Shown here piece by piece: positions 18,206-26,844 of a DNA stretch of 64,000 nt. Position numbers and translations under genes: made by a program. The stretch is from the NCBI RefSeq assembly GCF_031583065.1, contig NZ_CP134053.1, positions 4,092,001 to 4,156,000 of the forward strand. Direction: 5' to 3'. The notes under the pieces were generated by a model. The model was not told the origin of the DNA and did not search any database. It saw only the letters and a program-made list of their open reading frames with translations. Position 1 is the first letter of the stretch. Each line of letters starts with the position of its first letter. Origin of the DNA: Streptomyces sp. CGMCC 4.7035 (GTDB lineage Bacteria; Actinomycetota; Actinomycetes; Streptomycetales; Streptomycetaceae).

Positions 18206-19006
18206 ATGGGTGGGACGGAACACCTCGCCGTGCAGCGCGAAGGCGCCACACTGGTACTCACGCTCAACAGGCCCGAGGCCAGGAACGCGCTCTCGCTGCC
18301 CATGCTGGTGGGGCTGTACGACGGCTGGATCGAGGCCGACGAGGACGACGAGGTCCGCTCGATCGTGCTCACCGGCGCGGGCGGCTCCTTCTGCGCCGGT
18401 ATGGACCTCAAGGCCCTGGCCGGCAAGGGGATGGAGGGGCAGCAGTACCGCGACCGGCTGAAGGCCGACCCGGACCTGCACTGGAAGGCGATGCTGCGCC
18501 ACCATCGCCCCCGCAAACCGGTGATCGCCGCCGTGGAGGGGCCCTGCGTGGCGGGCGGCACCGAGATCCTCCAGGGCACCGACATCCGCGTCGCGGGCGA
18601 GTCCGCGACCTTCGGCCTCTTCGAGGTGAAGCGCGGACTGTTCCCGATCGGTGGCTCGACGGTCCGCCTCCAGCGGCAGATCCCCCGCACGCACGCCCTG
18701 GAGATGCTGCTCACCGGACGCCCCTACACGGCGCGCGAGGCCGTCGGCATCGGACTCGTCGGCCATGTCGTGCCCGACGGCACCGCGCTCGCCAAGGCCT
18801 TGGAGATCGCCGAACAGATCAACGCCTGCGGACCGCTCGCCGTCGAGGCCGTCAAGGCGTCCGTGTACGAGACCGCCGAGATGACCGAGACCGACGGGCT
18901 CGCCGCCGAGCTCAAGCGGGGTTGGCCGATCTTCGACACCGCGGACGCCAAGGAAGGCGCCCGCGCCTTCGCGGAGAAACGCCCACCCGTCTACAAGCGC
19001 GCCTGA
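18206..19006 (+). CDS. Enoyl-CoA hydratase/isomerase family protein
   Basis: A 266-residue crotonase. LVLTLNRPEARNALS near the start, the oxyanion-hole segments GGSFCAGMDLKALAG (about 71-84) and AVEGPCVAGGTEILQGTDIRVA (about 111-132) and the C-terminal EKRPPVYK are family features. It should hydrate an alpha,beta-unsaturated acyl-CoA. Position 134-141 reads ATFGLFEV, where the acidic catalytic residue of classical hydratases lies close by. ATG 18206 follows GGGAGGAAGC. It is the first gene of a four-gene plus-strand operon with the DUF35 and two thiolase-fold genes. The role in side-chain beta-oxidation is inferred from that context. Confidence 0.9.
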   Translation: MGGTEHLAVQREGATLVLTLNRPEARNALSLPMLVGLYDGWIEADEDDEVRSIVLTGAGGSFCAGMDLKALAGKGMEGQQYRDRLKADPDLHWKAMLRHHRPRKPVIAAVEGPCVAGGTEILQGTDIRVAGESATFGLFEVKRGLFPIGGSTVRLQRQIPRTHALEMLLTGRPYTAREAVGIGLVGHVVPDGTALAKALEIAEQINACGPLAVEAVKASVYETAEMTETDGLAAELKRGWPIFDTADAKEGARAFAEKRPPVYKRA

Positions 19007-19029
19007 TCCCCCGAAGGAGACAACCCTCG

Positions 19030-19971
19030 ATGCCCGAAGTCCTCAAAGCACCCCTCGTCGTCGAGTTCCCCTTCACCCGCTCCCTCGGGCCCGTGCAGAG
19101 CGCCTTCCTCACCGGGCTGCGCGAGCGGGTCGTCCTGGGAGTGCGGACCGGTGACGGACGCACGCTCGTGCCGCCCGTCGAGTACGACCCCGTGACCGCC
19201 GAGGAACTCCGCGACCTCGTCGCGGTGGCCTCCACCGGCACGGTCACCACCTGGGCCTGGAACCACGAACCCCGCCGGGGCCAGCCCCTCGCCGCCCCCT
19301 TCGCCTGGGTCCTGGTCCGGCTCGACGGCGCGGACACCGCCCTCCTGCACGCCCTCGACGCCCCCGGCCCCGACGCCGTGCGCACGGGCATGCGGGTCCG
19401 GATCCGCTGGGCCGAGGAGCGCTCCGGAGCCATCACCGACATCGCCTGCTTCGAGCCGTACGACGGTGAGAACACCGAAATCACGTATCACGCGGGGGAG
19501 TTCGAGGGACCGGTCACCGGCATCGTGGCCCACGCCCGCCTCGACTACACCTACTCGCCCGGTCGCGCCCAGTCCGCCTACATCACCGCCCTGTCCGGCC
19601 GGCGGACCGTCGGCGAGCGCTGTCCGTCGTGCCGCAAGGTGTACGTGCCGCCGCGCGGTGCCTGCCCGACCTGTGGCGTCGCCACAGCCGAACAGGTCGA
19701 AGTGGGCCCCCGTGGCACGGTCACCACCTTCTGCATCGTCAACATCAAGGCGAAGAACCTCGACATCGAAGTGCCGTACGTCTACGCGCACATCGCCCTC
19801 GACGGCGCCGACCTCGCGCTGCACGGGCGCATCGGCGGCATCCCCTACGACCAGGTGCGGATGGGCCTGCGTGTGGAGCCGGTGTGGACCGAAGGGGCCC
19901 GCTACCCCGACCACTACCGGCCGACCGGCGAACCCGACGCCGACTACGAGACGTACAAGGAGCTGCTGTGA
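19030..19971 (+). CDS. Tandem DUF35 (zinc ribbon/OB-fold) acyl-CoA-associated protein
   Basis: A 313-residue protein formed by two DUF35-like halves. The N-terminal half (about 1-140) keeps the OB-fold pattern but has no cysteine ribbon. The C-terminal half (about 155-290) has a complete zinc ribbon with Cys198, Cys201, Cys212 and Cys215. Matching segments SLGPVQSAFLTGL and SPGRAQSAYITAL, and GTVTTWAW and GTVTTFCI, show the duplication. DUF35 proteins pair with thiolase-fold partners, for example the Ltp2 aldolase of cholesterol side-chain degradation, and bind the acyl-CoA. ATG 19030 has GAAGGAGA upstream. Its stop overlaps the next start as GTGA, consistent with a stoichiometric complex. 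Confidence 0.88.
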   Translation: MPEVLKAPLVVEFPFTRSLGPVQSAFLTGLRERVVLGVRTGDGRTLVPPVEYDPVTAEELRDLVAVASTGTVTTWAWNHEPRRGQPLAAPFAWVLVRLDGADTALLHALDAPGPDAVRTGMRVRIRWAEERSGAITDIACFEPYDGENTEITYHAGEFEGPVTGIVAHARLDYTYSPGRAQSAYITALSGRRTVGERCPSCRKVYVPPRGACPTCGVATAEQVEVGPRGTVTTFCIVNIKAKNLDIEVPYVYAHIALDGADLALHGRIGGIPYDQVRMGLRVEPVWTEGARYPDHYRPTGEPDADYETYKELL

Positions 19972-21038
19972 CGCGCGAACAAGCCCGAGGGGCCCGGGAG
20001 ATCGCGGTCGTCGCCTTCGCGCAGACCGACCACCGACGCACCAGCGAGGAGCACTCCGAGGTGGAGATGCTCATGCCCGTGCTGCACGACGTCCTCGAAC
20101 AGACCGGTCTCAAGACCGCCGACATCGGCTTCACCTGCTCCGGCTCCAGCGACTACCTCGCGGGCCGGGCCTTCTCCTTCACCCTCGCCCTCGACGGTGT
20201 CGGTGCCTGGCCGCCGATCTCCGAGTCGCACGTCGAGATGGACGGCGCGTGGGCGCTGTACGAGGCCTGGACCAAGCTGCTCACGGGCGACGCCGACACC
20301 GCGCTCGTCTACTCGTACGGCAAGTCGTCGCCCGGATCCGTACGCGACGTACTGACCCGGCAGCTGGACCCCTACTACGTGGCCCCGCTGTGGCCGGACT
20401 CCGTGGCGCTCGCCGCGCTCCAGGCGCAGGCGCTCATCGACGCGGGCGAGACCGACGAGCCGGCGCTCGCCGGCGTTGCCGCACGCAGTCGCGCCGCGGC
20501 GACCACCAACTCCCATGCACAGCTGAGGGGCTCGGTGCCGCACGGAGAGTACGTCGTACGACCGCTGCGCACCGGAGACTGCCCGCCGATCGGGGACGGG
20601 GCCGCCGCCGTGGTCCTCGCGGCGGGCGAACGAGCCCGTCAGCTGTGCGCACGGCCCGCCTGGATACGGGGCATCGACCACCGCATCGAGGCGCACGGGC
20701 TCGGGGTGCGCGACCTGACGGACTCGCCGTCCGCACGCCTTGCCGCCGAGAAGGCCGGTGTCTTCGAACAACCGGTGGACACAGCCGAGCTGCACGCGCC
20801 GTTCACCGCACAGGAGGTGGTCCTGCGCAAGGCGCTGCGGCTCGACGACCGCGTCACCGTCAACCCCTCCGGGGGAGCCCTCGCCGCCAACCCGATCATG
20901 GCCGCCGGCCTGATCCGCATCGGTGAGGCCGCCGCCCGCATCCACCGCGGCGAGTCCGACCGCGCGCTCGCCCACGCCACGTCCGGCCCGTGCCTGCAAC
21001 AGAACCTGGTCGCCGTACTCGAAGGAGACCCGCGATGA
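19968..21038 (+). CDS. Thiolase-fold lipid-transfer/aldolase-like protein (Ltp type)
   Basis: A 356-residue thiolase-superfamily protein starting at GTG 19968, which overlaps the DUF35 stop. Family signs include IGFTCSGSSDYLAG, SGPCLQQN near the end, and NPSGGALAANPIMAAG where true thiolases have GHPIGATG. The catalytic His of thiolases is thus replaced. That fits the Ltp2-like retro-aldolase branch, which works with a DUF35 partner on side-chain hydroxyacyl-CoA substrates. It is not expected to do standard thiolysis; this is inference from residues and neighbours. It overlaps the next gene by 4 bases (ATGA). Confidence 0.85.
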   Translation: MTREQARGAREIAVVAFAQTDHRRTSEEHSEVEMLMPVLHDVLEQTGLKTADIGFTCSGSSDYLAGRAFSFTLALDGVGAWPPISESHVEMDGAWALYEAWTKLLTGDADTALVYSYGKSSPGSVRDVLTRQLDPYYVAPLWPDSVALAALQAQALIDAGETDEPALAGVAARSRAAATTNSHAQLRGSVPHGEYVVRPLRTGDCPPIGDGAAAVVLAAGERARQLCARPAWIRGIDHRIEAHGLGVRDLTDSPSARLAAEKAGVFEQPVDTAELHAPFTAQEVVLRKALRLDDRVTVNPSGGALAANPIMAAGLIRIGEAAARIHRGESDRALAHATSGPCLQQNLVAVLEGDPR

Positions 21039-22201
21039 GCAAGGAGCCCGTGGCCGTCACCGGCATCGGCCAGACCAAGCACGTCGCGGCGCGCCGGGAC
21101 GTGTCCATCGCCGGGCTCGTCCGGGAGGCCGCCCGACGGGCCCTCGACGACGCCGAGTTGACGTGGGCCGACATCGACGCCGTGGTCATCGGCAAGGCCC
21201 CCGACTTCTTCGAGGGCGTCATGATGCCGGAGCTGTACCTCGCCGACGCGCTCGGCGCCGTCGGCAAACCCATGCTCCGGGTGCACACCGCCGGTTCGGT
21301 CGGCGGCTCCACCGCGCTCGTCGCCGCGGGCCTGGTCGCGGCCCGCGTCCACGGCACGGTGCTGACCCTGGCGTTCGAGAAGCAGTCCGAGTCGAACGCC
21401 ATGTGGGGCCTGTCGCTGCCGATCCCCTTCCAGCAGCCGCTGCTGGCCGGCGCGGGCGGCTTCTTCGCGCCGCACGTGCGTGCGTACATGCGACGCACCG
21501 GCGCCCCCGACACGGTCGGCTCCCTGGTCGCCTACAAGGACCGGCGCAACGCCCTGAAGAACCCGTACGCCCACCTTCACGAGCACGACATCACCCTGGA
21601 GAAGGTGCAGTCCTCACCCATGCTGTGGGACCCGATCCGCTACTCGGAGACCTGTCCGTCCTCCGACGGCGCCTGCGCCATGGTGCTCACCGACCGTGCG
21701 GGGGCGGCCCGTTCGCCCCGGCCGCCCGCATGGATGCTCGGCGGCGCGATGCGCAGCGAACCGACCCTCTTCGCCGGCAAGGACTTCGTCTCGCCGCAGG
21801 CCGGCAAGGACTGCGCCGCCGACGTCTACCGCCAGGCGGGGATCAAGGACCCGCGCCGGGACATCGACGCCGTGGAGATGTACGTGCCGTTCTCCTGGTA
21901 CGAGCCCATGTGGCTGGAGAACCTCGGCTTCGCCGAGGAGGGCGAGGGCTGGAAGCTCACCGAGTCCGGCGTCACCGAACTCGACGGGGACCTTCCCGTC
22001 AACATGTCGGGCGGCGTGCTGTCCGCGAATCCCATCGGGGCCTCCGGCATGATCCGCTTCGCCGAAGCGGCGCTTCAGGTACGTGGGCAGGCCGGAGAAC
22101 ACCAGGTGGACGGGGCCCGCCGGGTGCTCGGGCACGCCTACGGCGGCGGGTCCCAGTTCTTCTCCATGTGGCTGGTCGGAGACCGCCCGCCGACCTCCTG
22201 A
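21035..22201 (+). CDS. Thiolase-fold protein (acetyl-CoA acetyltransferase-like)
   Basis: A 388-residue thiolase-superfamily protein. ATG 21035 overlaps the preceding stop. Features include VAVTGIGQTKH at the start, RVHTAGSVGGSTALVAAG where the nucleophile Cys would lie in classical thiolases, RYSETCPSSDGA, and NMSGGVLSANPIGASG in place of the GHPIGA motif. GHAYGGGSQFFSMWL closes the fold. No canonical nucleophile Cys or His is seen at these places, so activity differs from ordinary thiolysis or is shared with the partner protein. Two consecutive thiolase-fold genes with a DUF35 gene match the actinobacterial ltp arrangement. Confidence 0.86.
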   Translation: MSKEPVAVTGIGQTKHVAARRDVSIAGLVREAARRALDDAELTWADIDAVVIGKAPDFFEGVMMPELYLADALGAVGKPMLRVHTAGSVGGSTALVAAGLVAARVHGTVLTLAFEKQSESNAMWGLSLPIPFQQPLLAGAGGFFAPHVRAYMRRTGAPDTVGSLVAYKDRRNALKNPYAHLHEHDITLEKVQSSPMLWDPIRYSETCPSSDGACAMVLTDRAGAARSPRPPAWMLGGAMRSEPTLFAGKDFVSPQAGKDCAADVYRQAGIKDPRRDIDAVEMYVPFSWYEPMWLENLGFAEEGEGWKLTESGVTELDGDLPVNMSGGVLSANPIGASGMIRFAEAALQVRGQAGEHQVDGARRVLGHAYGGGSQFFSMWLVGDRPPTS

Positions 22202-22284
22202 GACCATCCGCTCCACGCAGCCTGTTGGCAGTGGGGTGCGATCGCTAGGCTGGCCGCGGACGACGAATCGGGAGGAGCACGGAC

Positions 22285-22527
22285 GTGGCCGAGAGCACCA
22301 TCCAGCAGCAGCCGCTCGCGGGCTGGGACAAGCCGGAGCTGGACCTCAGCAACGCCGACTGGCACTCCAGCAGCCGTGGGCTCGGGGATGTCCAGATCGC
22401 CTTTGTCGAAGGTTTCATCGCGATGCGCAACAGTGGCCGCCCCGCGAGCCCTTCCCTGATCTTCACCCCCGCGGAGTGGGGCGCGTTTGTGTCGGGGGCA
22501 CGGGAGGGGGAGTTCGACCTGACGTGA
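22285..22527 (+). CDS. DUF397 protein (orphan)
   Basis: An 80-residue DUF397 protein: WHSSSRGLGDVQIAFVEGF in the middle and SLIFTPAEWGAFVSGAREGEFDL at the end are the family marks. GTG 22285 follows GGGAGGAGCAC. DUF397 proteins in Streptomyces usually lie beside an XRE-type regulator and act as its small partner, possibly as an antagonist. Here no HTH gene is adjacent, so it is an orphan. The typical Cys-containing strand reads DVQIAFVEG here. Confidence 0.88.
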   Translation: MAESTIQQQPLAGWDKPELDLSNADWHSSSRGLGDVQIAFVEGFIAMRNSGRPASPSLIFTPAEWGAFVSGAREGEFDLT

Positions 22528-22582
22528 GTCCTCGCCCCGTCGAGGTGAGCGCTCGCGTGCCGAGGTGAGTCCTCGCCCGCAG
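22523..22582. repeat. Three short tandem repeats after the DUF397 gene
   Basis: About 20-base units built on GAGGTGAG(T/C)(C/G)CTCGC occur three times, the first overlapping the DUF397 stop codon. The origin is unknown; copies differ by a few bases. Confidence 0.6.
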
Positions 22583-22598
22583 CCGAATTTCCGGACAC

Positions 22599-22626
22599 GC
22601 GGCCCGTGACCCCGTTCCGGGGCCGC
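22599..22626 (+). terminator. Weak hairpin after the DUF397 gene
   Basis: Arms GCGGCCC and GGGCCGC with a 14-base loop that itself contains CCCCG/CGGGG. It lies 72 bases past the stop and before the stress-protein gene. A terminator role is plausible but not certain. Confidence 0.4.
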
Positions 22627-22685
22627 CCTGTGCGTCAGGCTGGCCCCGGAACGATCAAAGCTGTGCGCCGGAGGCGAGGACCCCC

Positions 22686-23603
22686 ATGAGCACTCTGCCG
22701 GTCATCGCGGCCGTCGACGGATCGGACGACAGTCTGCGCGCCCTGGAGTGGGCGCTGACCGCCGCACGCCTGCGACAGGCGCCGCTGCACGTGGTGCACG
22801 TGCGGCAGTACGCGCCCTGGGCGCAGCCCGACGCCCTGGTCGCCGGCCCCCCGGAGCCGGACCAGGACCCGGTGCTCGAACAGGTCCGGGCACAGCTGGC
22901 GGGCCGGGCCGGCCTGCCGGTCACGGAGTACAGGGCCGTGGGCGGTGTTCCGGCCGCGGCCCTGCCCGAACTGGGCGCCACGGCGCAGCTGATGGTGCTG
23001 GGCTCGCGGGGCCGCGGCGGCTTCGCGAGCCTGCTGCTCGGCTCCAACTCCCTGGCGGCCGCACGGGACGCCGCGTGCCCGGTGGTCGTGGTGCCGCGCC
23101 CGGGACGCGAGGTGCACGAGGGCCCGGCCGTCGGGCCGGGACCGCGCGTCGTCGTCGGCCTGCCCGTCGACAGCCCCGCCGAGGCCACCCTCGCCTTCGC
23201 CTTCGCGGAGGCGGACCGCCGACACGCCCGGCTGCACGTGATCGCCGCATATCCCTGGACCCCGGTCCAGATCTGGCCGGCGCCCGGCGAACTCGTACCC
23301 CCGGCCGTCGACGAGGACGCCGTCGAGGACGAGACCCGGACCGTGGCCGCGGGCCTCCTCGCCGCGCACCGGGAGCGCCACCCGGACGTACGGGTCGATC
23401 TCTCGACCCCGCCCGGCGACGCCGCGGGCCATCTCGTCGCGGCATCCAAGGACGCCGAACTGGTCACCGTGGGCCGCCACCGCCGCCGGCTCCTGGCCCC
23501 CGCCCGCATGATCGGCTCGGTGACCCAGGCCGTCCTGCTCCACGCTGCGAGCCCGGTCGCCGTGATCCCCCCGACGGCGGACCCCGCCCGGACCGATGGG
23601 TGA
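22686..23603 (+). CDS. Universal stress protein with two UspA domains
   Basis: A 305-residue tandem UspA protein. Domain 1 (1-140) begins VIAAVDGSDDSLRALEWA and ends in the ATP-binding loop VLGSRGRGGFASLLLGSNS. Domain 2 (about 155-300) begins RVVVGLPVDSPAEATLAFAF, but its loop is degenerate (TVGRHRRRLLAPARMIGSVT). Such proteins bind ATP and respond to starvation, hypoxia or redox stress in actinobacteria. ATG 22686 follows GGAGGCGAGGACC. Its right flank is a degenerate repeat array rather than another gene. Confidence 0.92.
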   Translation: MSTLPVIAAVDGSDDSLRALEWALTAARLRQAPLHVVHVRQYAPWAQPDALVAGPPEPDQDPVLEQVRAQLAGRAGLPVTEYRAVGGVPAAALPELGATAQLMVLGSRGRGGFASLLLGSNSLAAARDAACPVVVVPRPGREVHEGPAVGPGPRVVVGLPVDSPAEATLAFAFAEADRRHARLHVIAAYPWTPVQIWPAPGELVPPAVDEDAVEDETRTVAAGLLAAHRERHPDVRVDLSTPPGDAAGHLVAASKDAELVTVGRHRRRLLAPARMIGSVTQAVLLHAASPVAVIPPTADPARTDG

Positions 23604-23760
23604 CGGGGCGGTTCGCCTGCGGCGCTGGCCGGGCGAGTCCGTGTGGGTTGATGGGTGCGGTGCGAGGCGATTCGTCCGGTGGTTCCGAGCGTGCGAGCCC
23701 GTGTGGGCTGATGGGCGGCGGGGCGGTTCGCCTGCGGTACTGGGCGGGCGAGTCCGCCCG
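23603..23760. repeat. Degenerate repeat array downstream of the stress-protein gene
   Basis: About three imperfect units of 50-60 bases follow the stop codon. GGGGCGGTTCGCCTGCGG recurs at the two ends, and GCGAG(T/C)CCGTGTGGG(T/C)TGATGGG recurs in units 1 and 2. The rest of the gap up to 24021 has no gene that I can support. Confidence 0.6.
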
Positions 23761-24021
23761 GTACCGGCACCGTTACCCGGTCGCAGACCGCGCCATCCAC
23801 GCCATTTCTCGGCCGGCAGGGGACGCCACCCGCGACGGTTGGTGTCAGGGGTGGTGCCCGGCAGTGGGAGGGGGTCTCCCGCAAGGTGGCCCGTGATCAC
23901 GGGCGGGGCCGACCAGCGGCCGCCGGGCGACCGCGCCCGGACCCCGTTCGGCGGCACGTGACCGGCACTCCGCGCGCGGCCCCCGACCCCCGCTTTCCGC
24001 TCGGGCACGTACCATTGCGGC

Positions 24022-24519
24022 ATGTCCTTCCTCCGCCGCCGCAGCGCCACTCCCGCAGGGCCCGACTTCGACGTACTGGCCATGGACCCGGGGGACTGGC
24101 CGGGCAATCTCGGCGCCGGTCTGCTGCCCGCGCCCGACGGCAGCTGCCAGGGCGTCTTCCTGCGCTACGACCTGTTCGGAGGCCGCGGCCCCGCGATGAT
24201 CATCGGCAATCTGCCGGAGGGCTCCCCGGCCCGTGACGTCGCCGAGGGCGAGGTCCCCTTCGAGGTGGCCCAGCTCCTCCTCGCGCTGGAGAACGACGAG
24301 GAGATCACCGTCGTCGGGACCGAGGACATCCCGGTGATGCAGGGCGACAACCTCCTCATCGTGCGCCGCCTCAAGCTCTCCGAGAGCCGGATCTCCTGCG
24401 TCCAGTTCGACCGCAGTGACAACGTCCTGGTGACCATCGCCGCCTGGGACCGCCCCATCACCGACGACCTGTACGCGCTGCTGAAGCCGCTGCCCGCGGA
24501 GTTGTTCCAGCAGGGCTGA
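24022..24519 (+). CDS. Conserved hypothetical protein
   Basis: A 165-residue acidic soluble protein that I do not recognise. It starts MSFLRRRS, has no signal peptide or TM segment, and contains MDPGDWPGNLGAGLLPAPDGS and GNLPEGSPARDVAEGEVPFEVAQLL. The composition and codon use are normal for the region, so it is very likely real. It converges on the cell-wall amidase gene with a strong shared terminator between the stops. No function can be proposed from the sequence. Confidence 0.75.
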   Translation: MSFLRRRSATPAGPDFDVLAMDPGDWPGNLGAGLLPAPDGSCQGVFLRYDLFGGRGPAMIIGNLPEGSPARDVAEGEVPFEVAQLLLALENDEEITVVGTEDIPVMQGDNLLIVRRLKLSESRISCVQFDRSDNVLVTIAAWDRPITDDLYALLKPLPAELFQQG

Positions 24520-24543
24520 CGACCGCCGGCGTACGGACACGCC

Positions 24544-24576
24544 GAGGGCCGGGACCACCGCGTGGTCCCGGCCCTC
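24544..24576. terminator. Bidirectional terminator
   Basis: A perfect 15-base stem (GAGGGCCGGGACCAC and its complement) with a 3-base loop, centred between the convergent stops at 24519 and 24586. Confidence 0.85.
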
Positions 24577-24585
24577 CGCACGTCT

Positions 24586-26559
24586 CTACGAGCGCGACGC
24601 CAGCACCTGGACGTCCGCCGCCCGGACGAACGCCACCCGGTGGCCGAACTGGATCTCGTAGTACAGATCCTTGCCGACCACGACCTTGTGCGAGTCCGTG
24701 GTGAAGGTGACCGCGTAGTAGTACTCGCCCGGTACCTCGTCGCCGATGACGTACTTCTGGCCCGCCGGCAGCCGGTAGGGCAGCGGAGAGACCGACTGCG
24801 CGGGCACGCCCTGCGGGTACGCCTCCTTCTCCGGGTACGCCCGGCCGTACACCGGGATGTCCGTGAGGCCGGCCTTGGGCGTCACCACCGGTCCGGACGC
24901 GTTCACCGCCGTCGGCTGCGCCTTCGGGTTCCTGAACCAGGCCTTCTGGCCCAGATACCAGATCGCCGTCCAGTCCCCGTCCCGGTCGGCGACCGCGTAC
25001 CGCTGGCCCGTGGAGACCCGCGAGCCCACGTCGTTGACGTCGATCGTCGAGTCGTCGCCCTTGGGACGCAGCCCGATGTCCTTGATCAGCGGCGAGGATT
25101 CGTCCGGCGCGCTGTACAGGCGCACCTCGCTGGAGCCGTGCACCGCGCACGGCTGGCCCGCGGCGCCGCAACCGGTGTACTCGGGTCGGTTGGCCGCGTA
25201 GTCCGGAAGGATCGTCACCAGGCCGCCCCTGGTGCCGGCCGTGGCGTGGAACGGCCGGCCGAGCAGCCGGAAGTAGTGCCGCCAGTCCCAGTACGGGCCC
25301 GGGTCGGTATGCATGCCGGGGATCGTCGCGGTCGTCGGGCCGGGGACGTTCTCGTGGCCGAGGATGTGCTGCCGGTCCAGCGGGATCCGGTACTTCGCCG
25401 CGAGGTACTTCACCAGCCGGGCCGACGCCCGGTACATCGCCTCCGTGTACCAGGCGTCCGGCGAGGCGAGGAATCCCTCGTGCTCGATGCCGATCGACTT
25501 GGCGTTGATGTACCAGTTGCCCGCGTGCCAGGCCACGTCCTTCGCCTTCACATGCTGGGCGATGTGCCCGTCCGTGGAGCGCAGGGTGTAGTTCCACGAC
25601 ACATAGGTCGGGTCCTGGACCAGATTGAGGACGCCGTCCCACCGTCCTTCCGTGTCATGGATGACGATGTACCTGATGCTCTGCGACACGGGCCGGTCGC
25701 CCAGGTCGTGGTTGCCGTAGTCGTCCTGCCCGAACTGCTCGTACGGCGCCGGGATCCACTCGCAGGACACGCGCTTCGGGCACTCGGTCCCGTCCGTGTC
25801 GTCCGCGCGCAGCCCGGTGCGCCCCAGCTGCGCCGTGTCGGGCGCGAGACCCGGCGCGGCGGCAAGCCGTACGTTCTGCCCGGCGTCCGTGGTGCGCCGC
25901 TCGCCCTCGCGCATCACCGCGAAGACGTCGTCGGCATAGGCGCCCGCCGTCGCGCGGTCGTCCGCGCCCGAGAACTCCGCCACCGCCCCGTACCAGTCGG
26001 CCGGGTCGTCGCTGAGCGGCTCGCCGAGGTGCCTCTGCGTGGCGGCGAGCAGTGCGGCACCGCCCGCCACATTGGCGGCCGGCTCGCTGCGCAGCCGGTT
26101 CGCCGGGATGCCGGTCAGCGCCGCGGCCCTGGTCAGCGTCTTGAGCCGGGCCGGCAGCGTGGAGTCCTCCGGCACCTTCGTGGTGGGCACCCGCGCGGCG
26201 CGGGCCTGGTCGCCGCGCGCGTCCTCCGTGCCCTCGCTGTGGTGGTCGGACTCGGCGATCGCGGTGCGGGCGTCCGTGAGGTGCATCGGACCGTAGCCGC
26301 CCGAGACGCTTGGCGCTCCGCCGTGCGCGTCCCAGCGGGACTGGAGGTAGGAGACGCCGAGCAGCACGCTCTGCGGCACGTGGTATTCGGCGGCCGCGGC
26401 GGCGAAGGCGCTCTGCAACCCGGCCGATGAGTCCTGTTCGGGGGCGGGGGCGGCGCCCAGCAGCGGCAGCAGCAGCGCCGCCGAGGCGACGGCGCCGGCC
26501 GTCCTGAGGGTGCGTCTGCGCCCGGCGTGGGCGTGGGGGTCGGTGGCGGATCCTCGCAA
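24586..26559 (-). CDS. Secreted N-acetylmuramoyl-L-alanine amidase (amidase_2)
   Basis: A 657-residue exported peptidoglycan amidase. The N-terminus carries RRRTLRTAGAVASAALLLPLLG, a signal peptide with an Arg-rich n-region. A helical region (about 50-230) resembling a lysozyme-like or substrate module follows. The amidase_2 domain (about 285-430) has zinc-ligand candidates in IVIHDTEG and HTDPGPYWDW, plus GIEHEGF. The C-terminal region (about 470-650) resembles SH3-like wall-binding repeats (GQRYAVADRDGDWTAIWYLGQKAWF). The start is TTG (26559) with AGGAGG ideally placed upstream; no ATG or GTG fits as well. It cleaves the stem peptide from muramic acid in the cell wall. Confidence 0.9.
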   Translation of the reverse strand: MRGSATDPHAHAGRRRTLRTAGAVASAALLLPLLGAAPAPEQDSSAGLQSAFAAAAAEYHVPQSVLLGVSYLQSRWDAHGGAPSVSGGYGPMHLTDARTAIAESDHHSEGTEDARGDQARAARVPTTKVPEDSTLPARLKTLTRAAALTGIPANRLRSEPAANVAGGAALLAATQRHLGEPLSDDPADWYGAVAEFSGADDRATAGAYADDVFAVMREGERRTTDAGQNVRLAAAPGLAPDTAQLGRTGLRADDTDGTECPKRVSCEWIPAPYEQFGQDDYGNHDLGDRPVSQSIRYIVIHDTEGRWDGVLNLVQDPTYVSWNYTLRSTDGHIAQHVKAKDVAWHAGNWYINAKSIGIEHEGFLASPDAWYTEAMYRASARLVKYLAAKYRIPLDRQHILGHENVPGPTTATIPGMHTDPGPYWDWRHYFRLLGRPFHATAGTRGGLVTILPDYAANRPEYTGCGAAGQPCAVHGSSEVRLYSAPDESSPLIKDIGLRPKGDDSTIDVNDVGSRVSTGQRYAVADRDGDWTAIWYLGQKAWFRNPKAQPTAVNASGPVVTPKAGLTDIPVYGRAYPEKEAYPQGVPAQSVSPLPYRLPAGQKYVIGDEVPGEYYYAVTFTTDSHKVVVGKDLYYEIQFGHRVAFVRAADVQVLASRS

Positions 26560-26787
26560 TGCAGCCTCCTGGGACGGTCGGGCGCTCCGGTACGTGCGGG
26601 GCCGAGCGTGCGTCAGTGGTATCGGCTCGCCGACGATCCGTCAATCATGCCCAGTAGAAGGCGATTTCCCATGTCAGCGGCGGTTGCGAGGGATTTCGTG
26701 GCGGTGGTGTCGCGGCCTGCGGAGCGTCAGTGGAGTGGACCAATAACCCGAACGGGTCAGCCCTGGCGGCCCCGGTGGGGTCCGGAC

Positions 26788-26839
26788 ATGACGAAGGTCC
26801 GCGGTGCGCCGCTGTTGCGGGCGCACCGCGGACCGTCAT
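26788..26839 (-). terminator. Strong hairpin terminator after the APH-like gene
   Basis: Arms at 26796-26810 and 26820-26834 are perfect 15-base complements (GGTCCGCGGTGCGCC). An outer ATGAC/GTCAT pair beyond a small bulge extends the stem. It lies just downstream of the minus-strand stop at 26845. Confidence 0.85.
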
Positions 26840-26844
26840 CCCCT

